Shown here in pieces: positions 1-4,951 of a DNA stretch of 8,707 nucleotides. The position numbers and the translations under genes were made by a program. Each line of letters opens with the position of its first letter. The stretch's first letter is position 1. The DNA is from an uncultured Spirochaetales bacterium (GTDB lineage: Bacteria > Spirochaetota > Spirochaetia > Sphaerochaetales > Sphaerochaetaceae): contig CAMZGJ010000046.1 of the NCBI GenBank assembly GCA_947306375.1, positions 1-8,707 of the forward strand, written 5' to 3'. The notes under the pieces are model-generated. The model did no database searches. It saw only the letters and a list, made by a program, of their open reading frames with translations, and was not told where the DNA came from.

Positions 1-186
1 GTAGTAGAGCTGGAATGTCCCGTAGGAAAAAAGAGGGGCAAGGGCCGCTTTTTTGCCCTTTCTGCCCCCGAATACTACTGCATTAACAAGACCCATGGTG
101 CCGGAGAACAGAGTCACTGACCTGTGCATCTCCCCCATGGGCCTTGAGTTTGTAACTACGGCTTCAAGCCTTATATCCCTTTCCAC
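1..186 (-). CDS. recO: DNA repair protein RecO, N-terminal 62 residues (runs off the window)
   Basis: RecO helps RecF/RecR load RecA on gapped DNA in recombinational repair. The 62 visible residues fit its N-terminal OB-fold: a start MERDIRLEAVV, then NSRPMGEMHRSVTLFSG, then GLVNAVVFGGRKGKK, the last corresponding to the GL-x-SAV-x-GGAKSK stretch seen in spirochaete-type RecO proteins. The start is the GTG at 184-186. It is the first possible start after the in-frame TGA of the upstream regulator gene, leaving only 3 nt between the stop and the GTG. No good Shine-Dalgarno is visible, so translational coupling to the regulator gene is likely (inference). The remaining C-terminal part, including any zinc-binding cysteines, lies outside the window. 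The identification rests on a short segment. Confidence 0.72.
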   Translation of the reverse strand, partial: MERDIRLEAVVTNSRPMGEMHRSVTLFSGTMGLVNAVVFGGRKGKKAALAPLFSYGTFQLYY

Positions 187-189
187 GGT

Positions 190-642
190 TCAGCCCATGT
201 AGGGAATGTGATAGTTGTGGGCCTGGTAGACCACAAATGTCTCAACATCAGCAATGTCCTTGATTCTGGCAAGTTCATTCTTGAAGAAGTTGAGCAGGCT
301 GCGGTCCTCATCCGGGCCTGTTACAAGCTGGACAATCAGGTCATAACGGCCGGTAACCACAACAACGGAGAATACGCCCTTGAGCGAAAGAAACTCCCTG
401 GCCTTCTCCTCCAGATTCAGCGTCCTGAGCTTTATGCCCATTATTGCAACCTGGATGTCCGGCACATGCTGCGGATCCACAAGGCCCTGTATGCTCAGAA
501 CGCCTTCCTCCGTCAGTCTGTTGACCCTGGCGCGGACCGTGTTCTCGGTTATACCTATCTCCTCGGCAATTGCGCTGAAGGGCTTTCTTCCGTCGGAAAG
601 CATTCTGATTATGGCTTTGTTGGTGTCGTCAAGTTTTGCCAT
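190..642 (-). CDS. Lrp/AsnC-family transcriptional regulator
   Basis: A 150-residue protein of the usual Lrp/AsnC length. Residues about 3-55 form the AsnC-type winged helix-turn-helix (LDDTNKAIIRMLSDG, then FSAIAEEIGITENTVRARVNRL with the recognition helix near 33-44). Residues about 64-145 form the ligand-binding/oligomerising RAM domain, including VTGRYDLIVQL at 97-106. Family members bind DNA as dimers to octamers and usually respond to an amino acid; which one cannot be read here. The ATG at 640-642 is chosen: its A is shared with the TGA of serA (TGATG), and a GAGGG lies 9 nt upstream. A TTG one codon earlier (643-645) is a possible alternative. It lies in a serA-regulator-recO operon, so control of serA and of its own operon is a reasonable guess. 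Symbol left blank because subfamily (Lrp or AsnC) is unresolved. Confidence 0.93.
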   Translation of the reverse strand: MAKLDDTNKAIIRMLSDGRKPFSAIAEEIGITENTVRARVNRLTEEGVLSIQGLVDPQHVPDIQVAIMGIKLRTLNLEEKAREFLSLKGVFSVVVVTGRYDLIVQLVTGPDEDRSLLNFFKNELARIKDIADVETFVVYQAHNYHIPYMG

Positions 643-1526
643 CAAAGTTTTCCCTCAGCCTTGAGAGCCTTGATTGTGTCAACAATCTCATCCCCTATTC
701 TGAGAAGGTTCTCAACACTGTTTGCACCTACATGAGGTGTGAGCGTGACCTTGTCGGACTTGAGAAGAGGATAGTCTTCTGCGGGAGGATCCGTGGGATA
801 AACGTCTGCGCAGTACCAGGAAACCTTGCCCTCATCAAGGGCCTTTACCATATCCTCTGCGTTGACAATTGCTCCGCGTGCTGCGTTGACAATGACAGGC
901 TTTCTGTTGAGCTTTGCAAACAGCTTTGCATTGAACATCTCACGTGTCTCATCAGTAAGCGGCATGTGGATTGAAATGTAATCTGAATTGATTACTGCAT
1001 CCTCAATTGTGGGAACCAGCTCAGCGGCATCTGACTTTGAAACATACTTATCATAGGCAACAACCTTCATGCCGAATGCCTTTGCTCTTTCCGCAACCTT
1101 GGTTGCGATGTTTCCTATTCCCAGCAGTCCCAGTGTCTTTCCGTACAACTCTGTTCTCTTTATGTTCTTGAGCCACTGTCCGCTCTTCATTCCGTTGTCA
1201 TAGGTTGTAATGTGGTTGGGTGCGCTGAGCATGAGTGCAAATGTCAGCTCTGCAACAGCAATTGAACTTGCCCTGGGGGTGTTCTTTACAATAATTCCCT
1301 TTGACTCTGCGTAGGGCTTGTCAATATTGTCGATTCCGACTCCGCCTCTGATGATGAGCTTGCAGTTCTTTGCCCCGTCAATATATTCCTTGTTGCAGAT
1401 TGTCTTTGCTCTGACAAGTATTACATCGGCCTCTGCTGCCCTGCCCTTATCTGTTGTAACTTCGCCGAATGCGGCCAGCTTTCCCTCAAGTGATGCATCA
1501 AATGCATCCGAAATAAGAATAAGCAT
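642..1526 (-). CDS. serA: D-3-phosphoglycerate dehydrogenase, short form without ACT domain
   Basis: Predicted to oxidise 3-phosphoglycerate to 3-phosphohydroxypyruvate with NAD+, the first step of serine synthesis, in the cytosol. The 294 residues cover one D-2-hydroxyacid dehydrogenase unit. The substrate-domain loop RGGVGIDNID is at 60-69. The Rossmann motif GIGNIA is at 136-141, with Ala in place of the third Gly. D159 after the second beta strand fits NAD rather than NADP. Catalytic Arg is R217 (NAARGAIVN) and His is H265 (TPHVGAN). The usual acidic partner is Glu (DVFPTEP in E. coli SerA) but here is D246 (DVYPTDPP). The protein stops after the catalytic unit, so there is no C-terminal ACT domain and serine feedback of the E. 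coli kind is not expected. The ATG at 1524-1526 is chosen for its strong Shine-Dalgarno; the frame remains open to a TTG at 1619 but that lies in the promoter. Other D-2-hydroxyacid activities, such as hydroxypyruvate reductase, cannot be excluded. Confidence 0.88.
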   Translation of the reverse strand: MLILISDAFDASLEGKLAAFGEVTTDKGRAAEADVILVRAKTICNKEYIDGAKNCKLIIRGGVGIDNIDKPYAESKGIIVKNTPRASSIAVAELTFALMLSAPNHITTYDNGMKSGQWLKNIKRTELYGKTLGLLGIGNIATKVAERAKAFGMKVVAYDKYVSKSDAAELVPTIEDAVINSDYISIHMPLTDETREMFNAKLFAKLNRKPVIVNAARGAIVNAEDMVKALDEGKVSWYCADVYPTDPPAEDYPLLKSDKVTLTPHVGANSVENLLRIGDEIVDTIKALKAEGKL

Positions 1527-1533
1527 CCTGAAT

Positions 1534-1539
1534 CTCCTT
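1534..1539 (-). promoter_or_regulatory. Shine-Dalgarno site of serA
   Basis: The minus strand reads AAGGAG, 7 nt before the ATG at 1526. This is the strongest ribosome binding site in the window. It settles the serA start against the longer open frame reaching 1619. Confidence 0.85.
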
Positions 1540-1556
1540 CTGTTTTTTGTTCGGTC

Positions 1557-1582
1557 CGGGACGCACGCCTGTGCGGGCCCCG
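1557..1582 (-). other. GC-rich hairpin in the serA leader
   Basis: Within the predicted serA leader of about 58 nt the minus strand can fold as CGGG-GCC-CGCAC-AGGC-GTGCG-T-CCCG. That gives a 5-bp stem (CGCAC/GTGCG) with a 4-nt loop, then an internal loop, then a further 4 bp (CGGG/CCCG). No T run follows on the minus strand, so it is not a standard intrinsic terminator. It ends about 17 nt before the Shine-Dalgarno. It could stabilise the mRNA or affect initiation; no known riboswitch class is recognised. Confidence 0.5.
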
Positions 1583-1590
1583 TATAATCA

Positions 1591-1619
1591 ATTCTACAGG
1601 CCTTTTCCGTAACCGTCAA
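1591..1619 (-). promoter_or_regulatory. Promoter of the serA-regulator-recO operon
   Basis: On the minus strand TTGACG (1614-1619, 5 of 6 matches to the sigma-70 -35 box) is followed after exactly 17 nt by TAGAAT (1591-1596, 5 of 6 matches to the -10 box). Transcription would begin near 1584 and leave a leader of about 58 nt. This is the best sigma-70-type promoter in the window. Confidence 0.75.
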
Positions 1620-1649
1620 TTTTAATGTTCAGGATTGCGCCGATGCTCC

Positions 1650-1668
1650 AAAAAGTTCAAAACTTTTT
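1650..1668 (-). terminator. Possible terminator after the FKBP gene (AT-rich inverted repeat)
   Basis: A perfect 8-bp inverted repeat, AAAAAGTT / AACTTTTT, with a 3-nt spacer lies about 30 bp downstream of the FKBP stop. Beyond one unpaired base, flanking TCC/GGA adds 3 more pairs. The A-rich 5' arm and T-rich 3' arm resemble a weak or bidirectional terminator, but the core is AT-rich and no separate T run follows. It could equally be a copy of a dispersed intergenic repeat. Confidence 0.4.
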
Positions 1669-1699
1669 AGGAACTCCGTTATTTTGTTCTCAAGCTGTT

Positions 1700-2407
1700 T
1701 TACTTTGAAATGCTGTATGTTTCCACTCTGAAGACAAGCAGGCTGTTGGGCTCTATGTTCCCGGTGCCGTTCACCCCGTATCCCATGGAGGGATGGATAT
1801 AGAAAATGTAGTAGGAACCCATGGGCATGAGAATTACTCCCTCCCTGAACCCCGCTATTACTCCGTTCAGAGGAAACGTTGAGTGCTCTCCTCTGGCGTA
1901 TGAGCTGTCCAGCACTTCTCCGGAGAGACTTGTAAGCTCATAATCAAGCTCAACGCTGTCCGTTGCCTTTGCTTTTTCACCCGAACCCTGTCTGATTATC
2001 CTGTACTGCAGGCCGGATGCCGTTGTATGAACCCCGTCCATTCTGCCGTTCTCACTGAGAAAAAGCTCAGCCTTCTCAAGATTCTGCGCAGCAAGAGCCG
2101 CATTCTTTTTATCAAGTTCTGCAAAATACTCGCTCAGGGCACTGTTTATCTCATCCACGCTTATCTTCAGCGTGCCGTTTCTGTAATCCTCAATGCCCTG
2201 CATCCCGTAATCAGTGAGCACATCTTTATACTGATACGCCTTGTAATACTCCAGAGCCTGTTCCGCACTGCTGCCGTAGTTTGCAACAAGAGCGGCGCCC
2301 AGTCCGTAGCTGAAGCGCTGAATCAGAGTGACGGGCTTGCCTGTTGCGGCAAAAACCGAAGCGGCAAGAATTAAAACCAGAACCAGAACTGCAATTGTCT
2401 TTTTCAT
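1700..2407 (-). CDS. Secreted FKBP-type peptidyl-prolyl cis-trans isomerase (Mip/FkpA-like)
   Basis: A predicted 235-residue envelope foldase that interconverts cis and trans prolyl bonds in exported proteins. Residues 1-20 are a clear Sec signal peptide (MKK, hydrophobic core, cleavage after ASVFA). Residues about 30-120 look like the helical FKBP_N dimerisation domain (RFSYGLGAALVANYG, then a long helix ending AELFLSENGR). The catalytic FKBP_C domain runs from about 128 (TTASGLQYRIIRQGSG) to 232. Active-site positions, by comparison with FKBP12, include Y156, D167, F178, V183-I184, Y210 and F226. Two differ from the usual: Leu166 where Phe precedes the Asp (FD) and Phe187 where Trp lines the pocket floor. 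Both keep a hydrophobic pocket. The ATG at 2405-2407 is chosen because the signal peptide begins there; the open frame extends further up to 2647 but without signal-peptide logic. No Shine-Dalgarno is present. Confidence 0.9.
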   Translation of the reverse strand: MKKTIAVLVLVLILAASVFAATGKPVTLIQRFSYGLGAALVANYGSSAEQALEYYKAYQYKDVLTDYGMQGIEDYRNGTLKISVDEINSALSEYFAELDKKNAALAAQNLEKAELFLSENGRMDGVHTTASGLQYRIIRQGSGEKAKATDSVELDYELTSLSGEVLDSSYARGEHSTFPLNGVIAGFREGVILMPMGSYYIFYIHPSMGYGVNGTGNIEPNSLLVFRVETYSISK

Positions 2408-2414
2408 AAGTCGT

Positions 2415-2420
2415 ATTCTA
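2415..2420 (-). promoter_or_regulatory. -10 box of the FKBP gene, 7 nt before the ATG
   Basis: The minus strand reads TAGAAT, ACGACTT, ATG. A TAGAAT matches the -10 consensus at 5 of 6 positions, and its distance from the ATG would place the transcription start at or next to the A of ATG. No good -35 box is found at 16-19 nt spacing, so an activator may be needed or the box may be a chance match. No Shine-Dalgarno is present between them. Confidence 0.5.
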
Positions 2421-2444
2421 GCGCAAAAACAGAATGAATAGGAA

Positions 2445-2477
2445 CGGGCATAAACAGGCAAAACCGCCAAATGCCCG
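2445..2477. repeat. Inverted repeat upstream of the FKBP -10 box
   Basis: CGGGCAT (2445-2451) and ATGCCCG (2471-2477) are perfect 7-bp inverted arms separated by 19 bp. The spacer itself holds GGC/GCC around AAAACC. The repeat sits just upstream of where a -35 box would lie, so it might be an operator or activator site for the FKBP gene. It could also be chance. Confidence 0.4.
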
Positions 2478-2492
2478 ATGAAAACAGGAATT

Positions 2493-2511
2493 TGGCTGAA
2501 AATTTCAGCCA
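2493..2511. repeat. 19-bp perfect palindrome in the putP-FKBP intergenic region
   Basis: TGGCTGAAA, a central A, then TTTCAGCCA: 9-bp perfect arms. It lies about 86-104 bp upstream of the FKBP ATG, beyond the putP terminator. No T run follows the arm on either strand, so a terminator is less likely than a binding site for a dimeric regulator. The regulator is unknown. Confidence 0.5.
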
Positions 2512-2569
2512 TTTTGCAAAAAAAATCATCAAAATATGGGTTGCCCTGTAAGGGTTGGGGTAAATAATC

Positions 2570-2590
2570 GCCCGTCCGGGGAGGACGGGC
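2570..2590 (-). terminator. Hairpin terminator of putP
   Basis: A perfect 8-bp GC-rich stem GCCCGTCC/GGACGGGC with a 5-nt loop lies about 35 bp after the putP stop. On the minus strand it is followed by GATTATTTA, a weak T-rich tail. Position and stem strength fit an intrinsic terminator, though the tail is poor and termination may be incomplete. The rest of 2408-2624 holds the FKBP upstream sites and no gene. Confidence 0.6.
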
Positions 2591-2624
2591 TGTTGCGGCG
2601 GGGGTTTCAGATGTCCGTTGAGAA

Positions 2625-4070
2625 TCAGGAACGGGCAACCTGGTCAAATACTGCCGTTATTTCTTCAGAGGGGGCCTTGCCTGCAAGTGAGACGGCCACT
2701 GCAACCACCGTGCCTGCGAGGAAGCCGGGGATTATTTCATAGATTCCGGTTGAGCTCAGGAAAGCCAGCCAGAGAATATCCACAAGAGCGCCGGTGACTA
2801 TTGAGGCCGCTGCACCGCTGAATGTCAGACGTCTCCAGAAAAGGCTGAGAAGAATTACGGGACCGAAGGCGGCGCCGAAGACTCCCCAGGCATTGGATAC
2901 CAGATCCATAATTGTTCCGCTGGCGGGGTTGGATGCAATAAGCAGGGCTGCAACGGAGATTGCCAGAACAACAATACGTCCGGTCCAGAGCATCTCTCTG
3001 TCAGTGGCCTTGTTTCTGCGGATTATGGGCTTGTAAACGTCACTGGCAAAGGCGGAGGCACTGGCAAGAAGCTGGCTGTCCGCGGTGGACATTGAAGCTG
3101 CAAGAATGGCTGAAAGCAGAAGACCGCTGAAAACAGGCGGGAATATCCTGCGCACAATCTGGATGAAAACGGTTGAGCTGTCTGAGATTGTTCCCAGGAA
3201 CATGCGGCCTGCAACTGCGGAGAGCACTGAGAAGGACAGAATGAGAACAGTCCAGGTAATACCTATTCTGGCACTCTTCTTTATCTCCTTGTCCGAGCGT
3301 ACCGCCATGAAACGGATAATGATATGGGGCATTCCGAAGTAACCCAGACCCCATCCCAGACCGGATGCAACATCCTTCCAGTTTGTGAAGAGTTTCCAGT
3401 AGCCCGGACCCAAGTCTCCCAGATTGGTTGAAATCTGGCTGCCCTTTGAAAGAGCCAGTGCAAAGATGGGTGTAATGAGCAGGGCTCCCAGCATGAGCAT
3501 GCCCTGGAAGAAGTCCGTCCAGGACACTGCGGAGAAACCTCCGAGGAATGTATAGGAAATGATTATTGCAGCGGCAAGGTACATGGCCTTGTTTGCGTCA
3601 ATGCCCACAACGGTGTTGAAAAGCGTACCGCAGGCCTTGATGCTGCTGGCTGCATATACAGTGTATGCAAAAAGGAAGATTACCGCGCAGATGACCTGCA
3701 TGGTCTTGTTCTTGCTGAGAAAGCGGTTAGTAAGGTACTGCGGGATTGTAATGCTGTCCCCTGCGGCCTCAGAGTAACGTCTCAGACGCGGGGCCTCGAA
3801 TATCCAGCTCAGGGCATAACCTATTGCAAGACCAATGGCAATCCATGTCTGGCCCATTCCCAGTGCATAGACGGATGCGGGAAGTCCCATGAGTACCCAT
3901 GCGCTCATGTCGGATGCGCCGGCTGAAAGAGCGGAGACCCAAGGTCCCATCTTTCTGCCGCCCAGGAAGTAGTCCTTCTCGTTTCCGGAGCGCATTTTGA
4001 GGAAGAAATGCAGGCCTATGCCCAGCATGAAGAAAAGATAGATGACAAAAATAATAAGTTCTGTATTCAT
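2625..4070 (-). CDS. putP: Sodium/proline symporter, SSS family
   Basis: A 481-residue inner-membrane transporter predicted to take up L-proline with Na+. It aligns along its length with E. coli PutP. Near-identical blocks include DYFLGGRKMGPWVSALSAGASDMSAWVLMGLP (33-64), YTFLGGFSAVSWTD, GWGLGYFGMPHIIIRFMA, LLSAILAASMSTADSQLL (318-335) and YEIIPGF near the end. Key residues of E. coli PutP are kept: R39 (LGGR), D54 and S56 (SAGASDMS), and S328-T329 (MST) at the second Na+ site. Hydrophobic segments fit the family's 13-helix layout. The ATG at 4068-4070 is chosen; an in-frame TTG at 4091 would add 7 residues but is less likely. Only a weak GAG precedes the ATG. It stands as its own unit, with a promoter upstream and a hairpin downstream. 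Related SSS substrates cannot be fully excluded, but proline is well supported. Confidence 0.93.
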   Translation of the reverse strand: MNTELIIFVIYLFFMLGIGLHFFLKMRSGNEKDYFLGGRKMGPWVSALSAGASDMSAWVLMGLPASVYALGMGQTWIAIGLAIGYALSWIFEAPRLRRYSEAAGDSITIPQYLTNRFLSKNKTMQVICAVIFLFAYTVYAASSIKACGTLFNTVVGIDANKAMYLAAAIIISYTFLGGFSAVSWTDFFQGMLMLGALLITPIFALALSKGSQISTNLGDLGPGYWKLFTNWKDVASGLGWGLGYFGMPHIIIRFMAVRSDKEIKKSARIGITWTVLILSFSVLSAVAGRMFLGTISDSSTVFIQIVRRIFPPVFSGLLLSAILAASMSTADSQLLASASAFASDVYKPIIRRNKATDREMLWTGRIVVLAISVAALLIASNPASGTIMDLVSNAWGVFGAAFGPVILLSLFWRRLTFSGAAASIVTGALVDILWLAFLSSTGIYEIIPGFLAGTVVAVAVSLAGKAPSEEITAVFDQVARS

Positions 4071-4108
4071 ATGATTCTCAATCAGATTCAAAAATGATTA
4101 TTGCAAGT

Positions 4109-4137
4109 AGTAAACTCTTTAATCCCAAGTCAGTCAA
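4109..4137 (-). promoter_or_regulatory. Promoter of putP
   Basis: On the minus strand TTGACT (4132-4137, 5 of 6) is separated by 17 nt from TTTACT (4109-4114, 4 of 6). Transcription would start near 4102, giving a leader of about 32 nt. The 86-bp gap between the DUF554 stop and the putP ATG holds nothing else convincing and no clear terminator, so read-through from the DUF554 gene is possible. Confidence 0.55.
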
Positions 4138-4156
4138 CACTTTGTGGGAAGATTAA

Positions 4157-4849
4157 TCAGAAAATCTTTGAGACCGCAAGTCCCAGTACCGGCGCAAAGA
4201 CAAGGGCCGGAATGAAGTTGGCGGCCTTGAATTCCTTTATTTTCAGCAGCCCCAGACCTATCTGGATAAGCAGAATTCCGCCCGCCGCGGAAAGGTCCTG
4301 AATGCCTGTGGCGCCCAGCATGGGCTCTATCCACCCGCCTGCAAGGGTGAAAAAACCCTGGTACAGTAGGATGAACAGGAAGGAGAACATGACCCCAATT
4401 CCGTAGACGGAGGCAAAGACAACGGCCATGCATCCGTCCATGACGCTCTTTATCAGAAGAGTCTGCAGATCTCCGGAGGTGCCGGCTTGGATTGACCCTA
4501 CAACGCTCATGGCGCCGCTGCAGAAAAGAACCGAGGCGCTGAGAAAGCCCTTTGCAAAGTTCTCACCTCCCGGGTTATTAGAGAAAGCCTTCTCCAACTT
4601 CTTTCCGGCATTGAAGATACCGTCTTCAATATGAAGAAGGTAGCCCACGGCTCCACCCAGGAGCAGACTTATAAGAAGAGCCAGGAAGTTGGACGTACCC
4701 AGCGCCATCTGGATACCCATTACAATGGTCACGAGACCGCTGCAGGAAAACACAACGGTTTTGAAGTTTTCTTTAAGATGCCTTCCCACAAGAAGCCCCA
4801 GAAGAGAGCCTATGATTACGGTGGCACAGTTGATCAATACGCCGGTCAT
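4157..4849 (-). CDS. DUF554-family membrane protein (YqgA/YdfK-like)
   Basis: A 230-residue integral membrane protein of unknown function. It has about seven hydrophobic segments (about 3-22, 32-50, 53-73, 102-120, 139-165, 188-204, 210-229). The family hallmark is the central stretch FCSGAMSVVGSIQAGTSGD (109-127), followed by LLIKSVMDG, containing small and polar residues within a membrane segment. The N-terminus (MTGVLINCATVIIGSLLGLL) matches the normal start of the family, so the ATG at 4847-4849 is well supported even though no Shine-Dalgarno precedes it. A transport role has been guessed for the family, but no substrate is established. It sits upstream of putP on the same strand, 86 bp away, and is divergent from glnN; a shared role is not shown by the sequence. 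Confidence 0.9.
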   Translation of the reverse strand: MTGVLINCATVIIGSLLGLLVGRHLKENFKTVVFSCSGLVTIVMGIQMALGTSNFLALLISLLLGGAVGYLLHIEDGIFNAGKKLEKAFSNNPGGENFAKGFLSASVLFCSGAMSVVGSIQAGTSGDLQTLLIKSVMDGCMAVVFASVYGIGVMFSFLFILLYQGFFTLAGGWIEPMLGATGIQDLSAAGGILLIQIGLGLLKIKEFKAANFIPALVFAPVLGLAVSKIF

Positions 4850-4859
4850 AATAAACGGA

Positions 4860-4888
4860 ATTCTAGAATTTCACGGCGGACATTACAA
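4860..4888 (-). promoter_or_regulatory. Promoter of the DUF554 gene, almost leaderless
   Basis: On the minus strand TTGTAA (4883-4888, 4 of 6), a 17-nt spacer and TAGAAT (4860-4865, 5 of 6) precede the ATG by only 10 nt. A start about 7 nt after the -10 box leaves a leader of roughly 2-4 nt, too short for a Shine-Dalgarno, and none is visible. The -10 box lies inside a 12-bp palindrome, AATTCTAGAATT. Confidence 0.6.
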
Positions 4889-4892
4889 GGGT

Positions 4893-4921
4893 TTGAAGCC
4901 GCTTCAATATGAATATTGAAG
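4893..4921. promoter_or_regulatory. Cluster of three TTGAAG half-sites (candidate operator) in the glnN/DUF554 divergent region
   Basis: TTGAAG occurs at 4893-4898, inverted (CTTCAA) at 4902-4907, and again at 4916-4921. The first pair makes the palindrome TTGAAG-CCG-CTTCAA. The second pair extends to perfect 9-bp arms, CTTCAATAT-GA-ATATTGAAG (4902-4921). The last half-site coincides with the proposed glnN -35 box, so binding would probably repress or modulate glnN. It does not match the GlnR/TnrA (TGTNA-N7-TNACA) or NtcA (GTA-N8-TAC) sites. Confidence 0.55.
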
Positions 4922-4945
4922 AAATACCCGTCAAATTGCTAAAAT
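4916..4945 (+). promoter_or_regulatory. Promoter of glnN, probably leaderless
   Basis: TTGAAG (4916-4921, 4 of 6), an 18-nt spacer and TAAAAT (4940-4945, 5 of 6) are followed after 6 nt (GGGGCC) by the ATG. This puts the predicted transcription start on the start codon. The GGGG is too near the ATG to act as a normal Shine-Dalgarno. The -35 box overlaps the TTGAAG half-site cluster. Confidence 0.6.
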
Positions 4946-4951
4946 GGGGCC

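Noticed and set aside
208..735. Plus-strand open frame of 175 codons opposite the Lrp-type gene and the end of serA
   Set aside because: It is antisense to two well-recognised genes, has no recognisable domain or ribosome site, and its composition mirrors the reverse-complement codons.
1583..1588. Plus-strand TATAAT in the serA leader region
   Set aside because: There is no plus-strand gene for it to serve and it lies inside the minus-strand promoter/leader.
1527..1619. Longer SerA starting at the TTG at 1619
   Set aside because: The extra 31 residues have no family counterpart, the TTG lies inside the -35 box, and the ATG at 1526 has a strong Shine-Dalgarno.
2426..2488. AAACAGG-like direct repeats about 30 bp apart before the FKBP gene
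   Set aside because: They are short, AT-rich and imperfect (the third copy is only partial); not distinguishable from chance.
2539..2640. Distant inverted pair GGTTGCCC (2539-2546) and GGGCAACC (2633-2640)
   Set aside because: The right copy is inside the putP coding end and the 86-bp gap makes an 8-bp match likely to be chance; the 2570-2590 hairpin between them is much stronger.
2408..2647. Longer FKBP frame reaching up to 2647
   Set aside because: The extra 80 residues run through the putP terminator and overlap the end of putP; a clean signal peptide begins at 2407.
4072..4084. Small hairpin TGATT-CTC-AATCA at the putP start
   Set aside because: The 5-bp AT-rich stem is too weak to claim regulation, although the GAG that may serve as Shine-Dalgarno lies in its loop.
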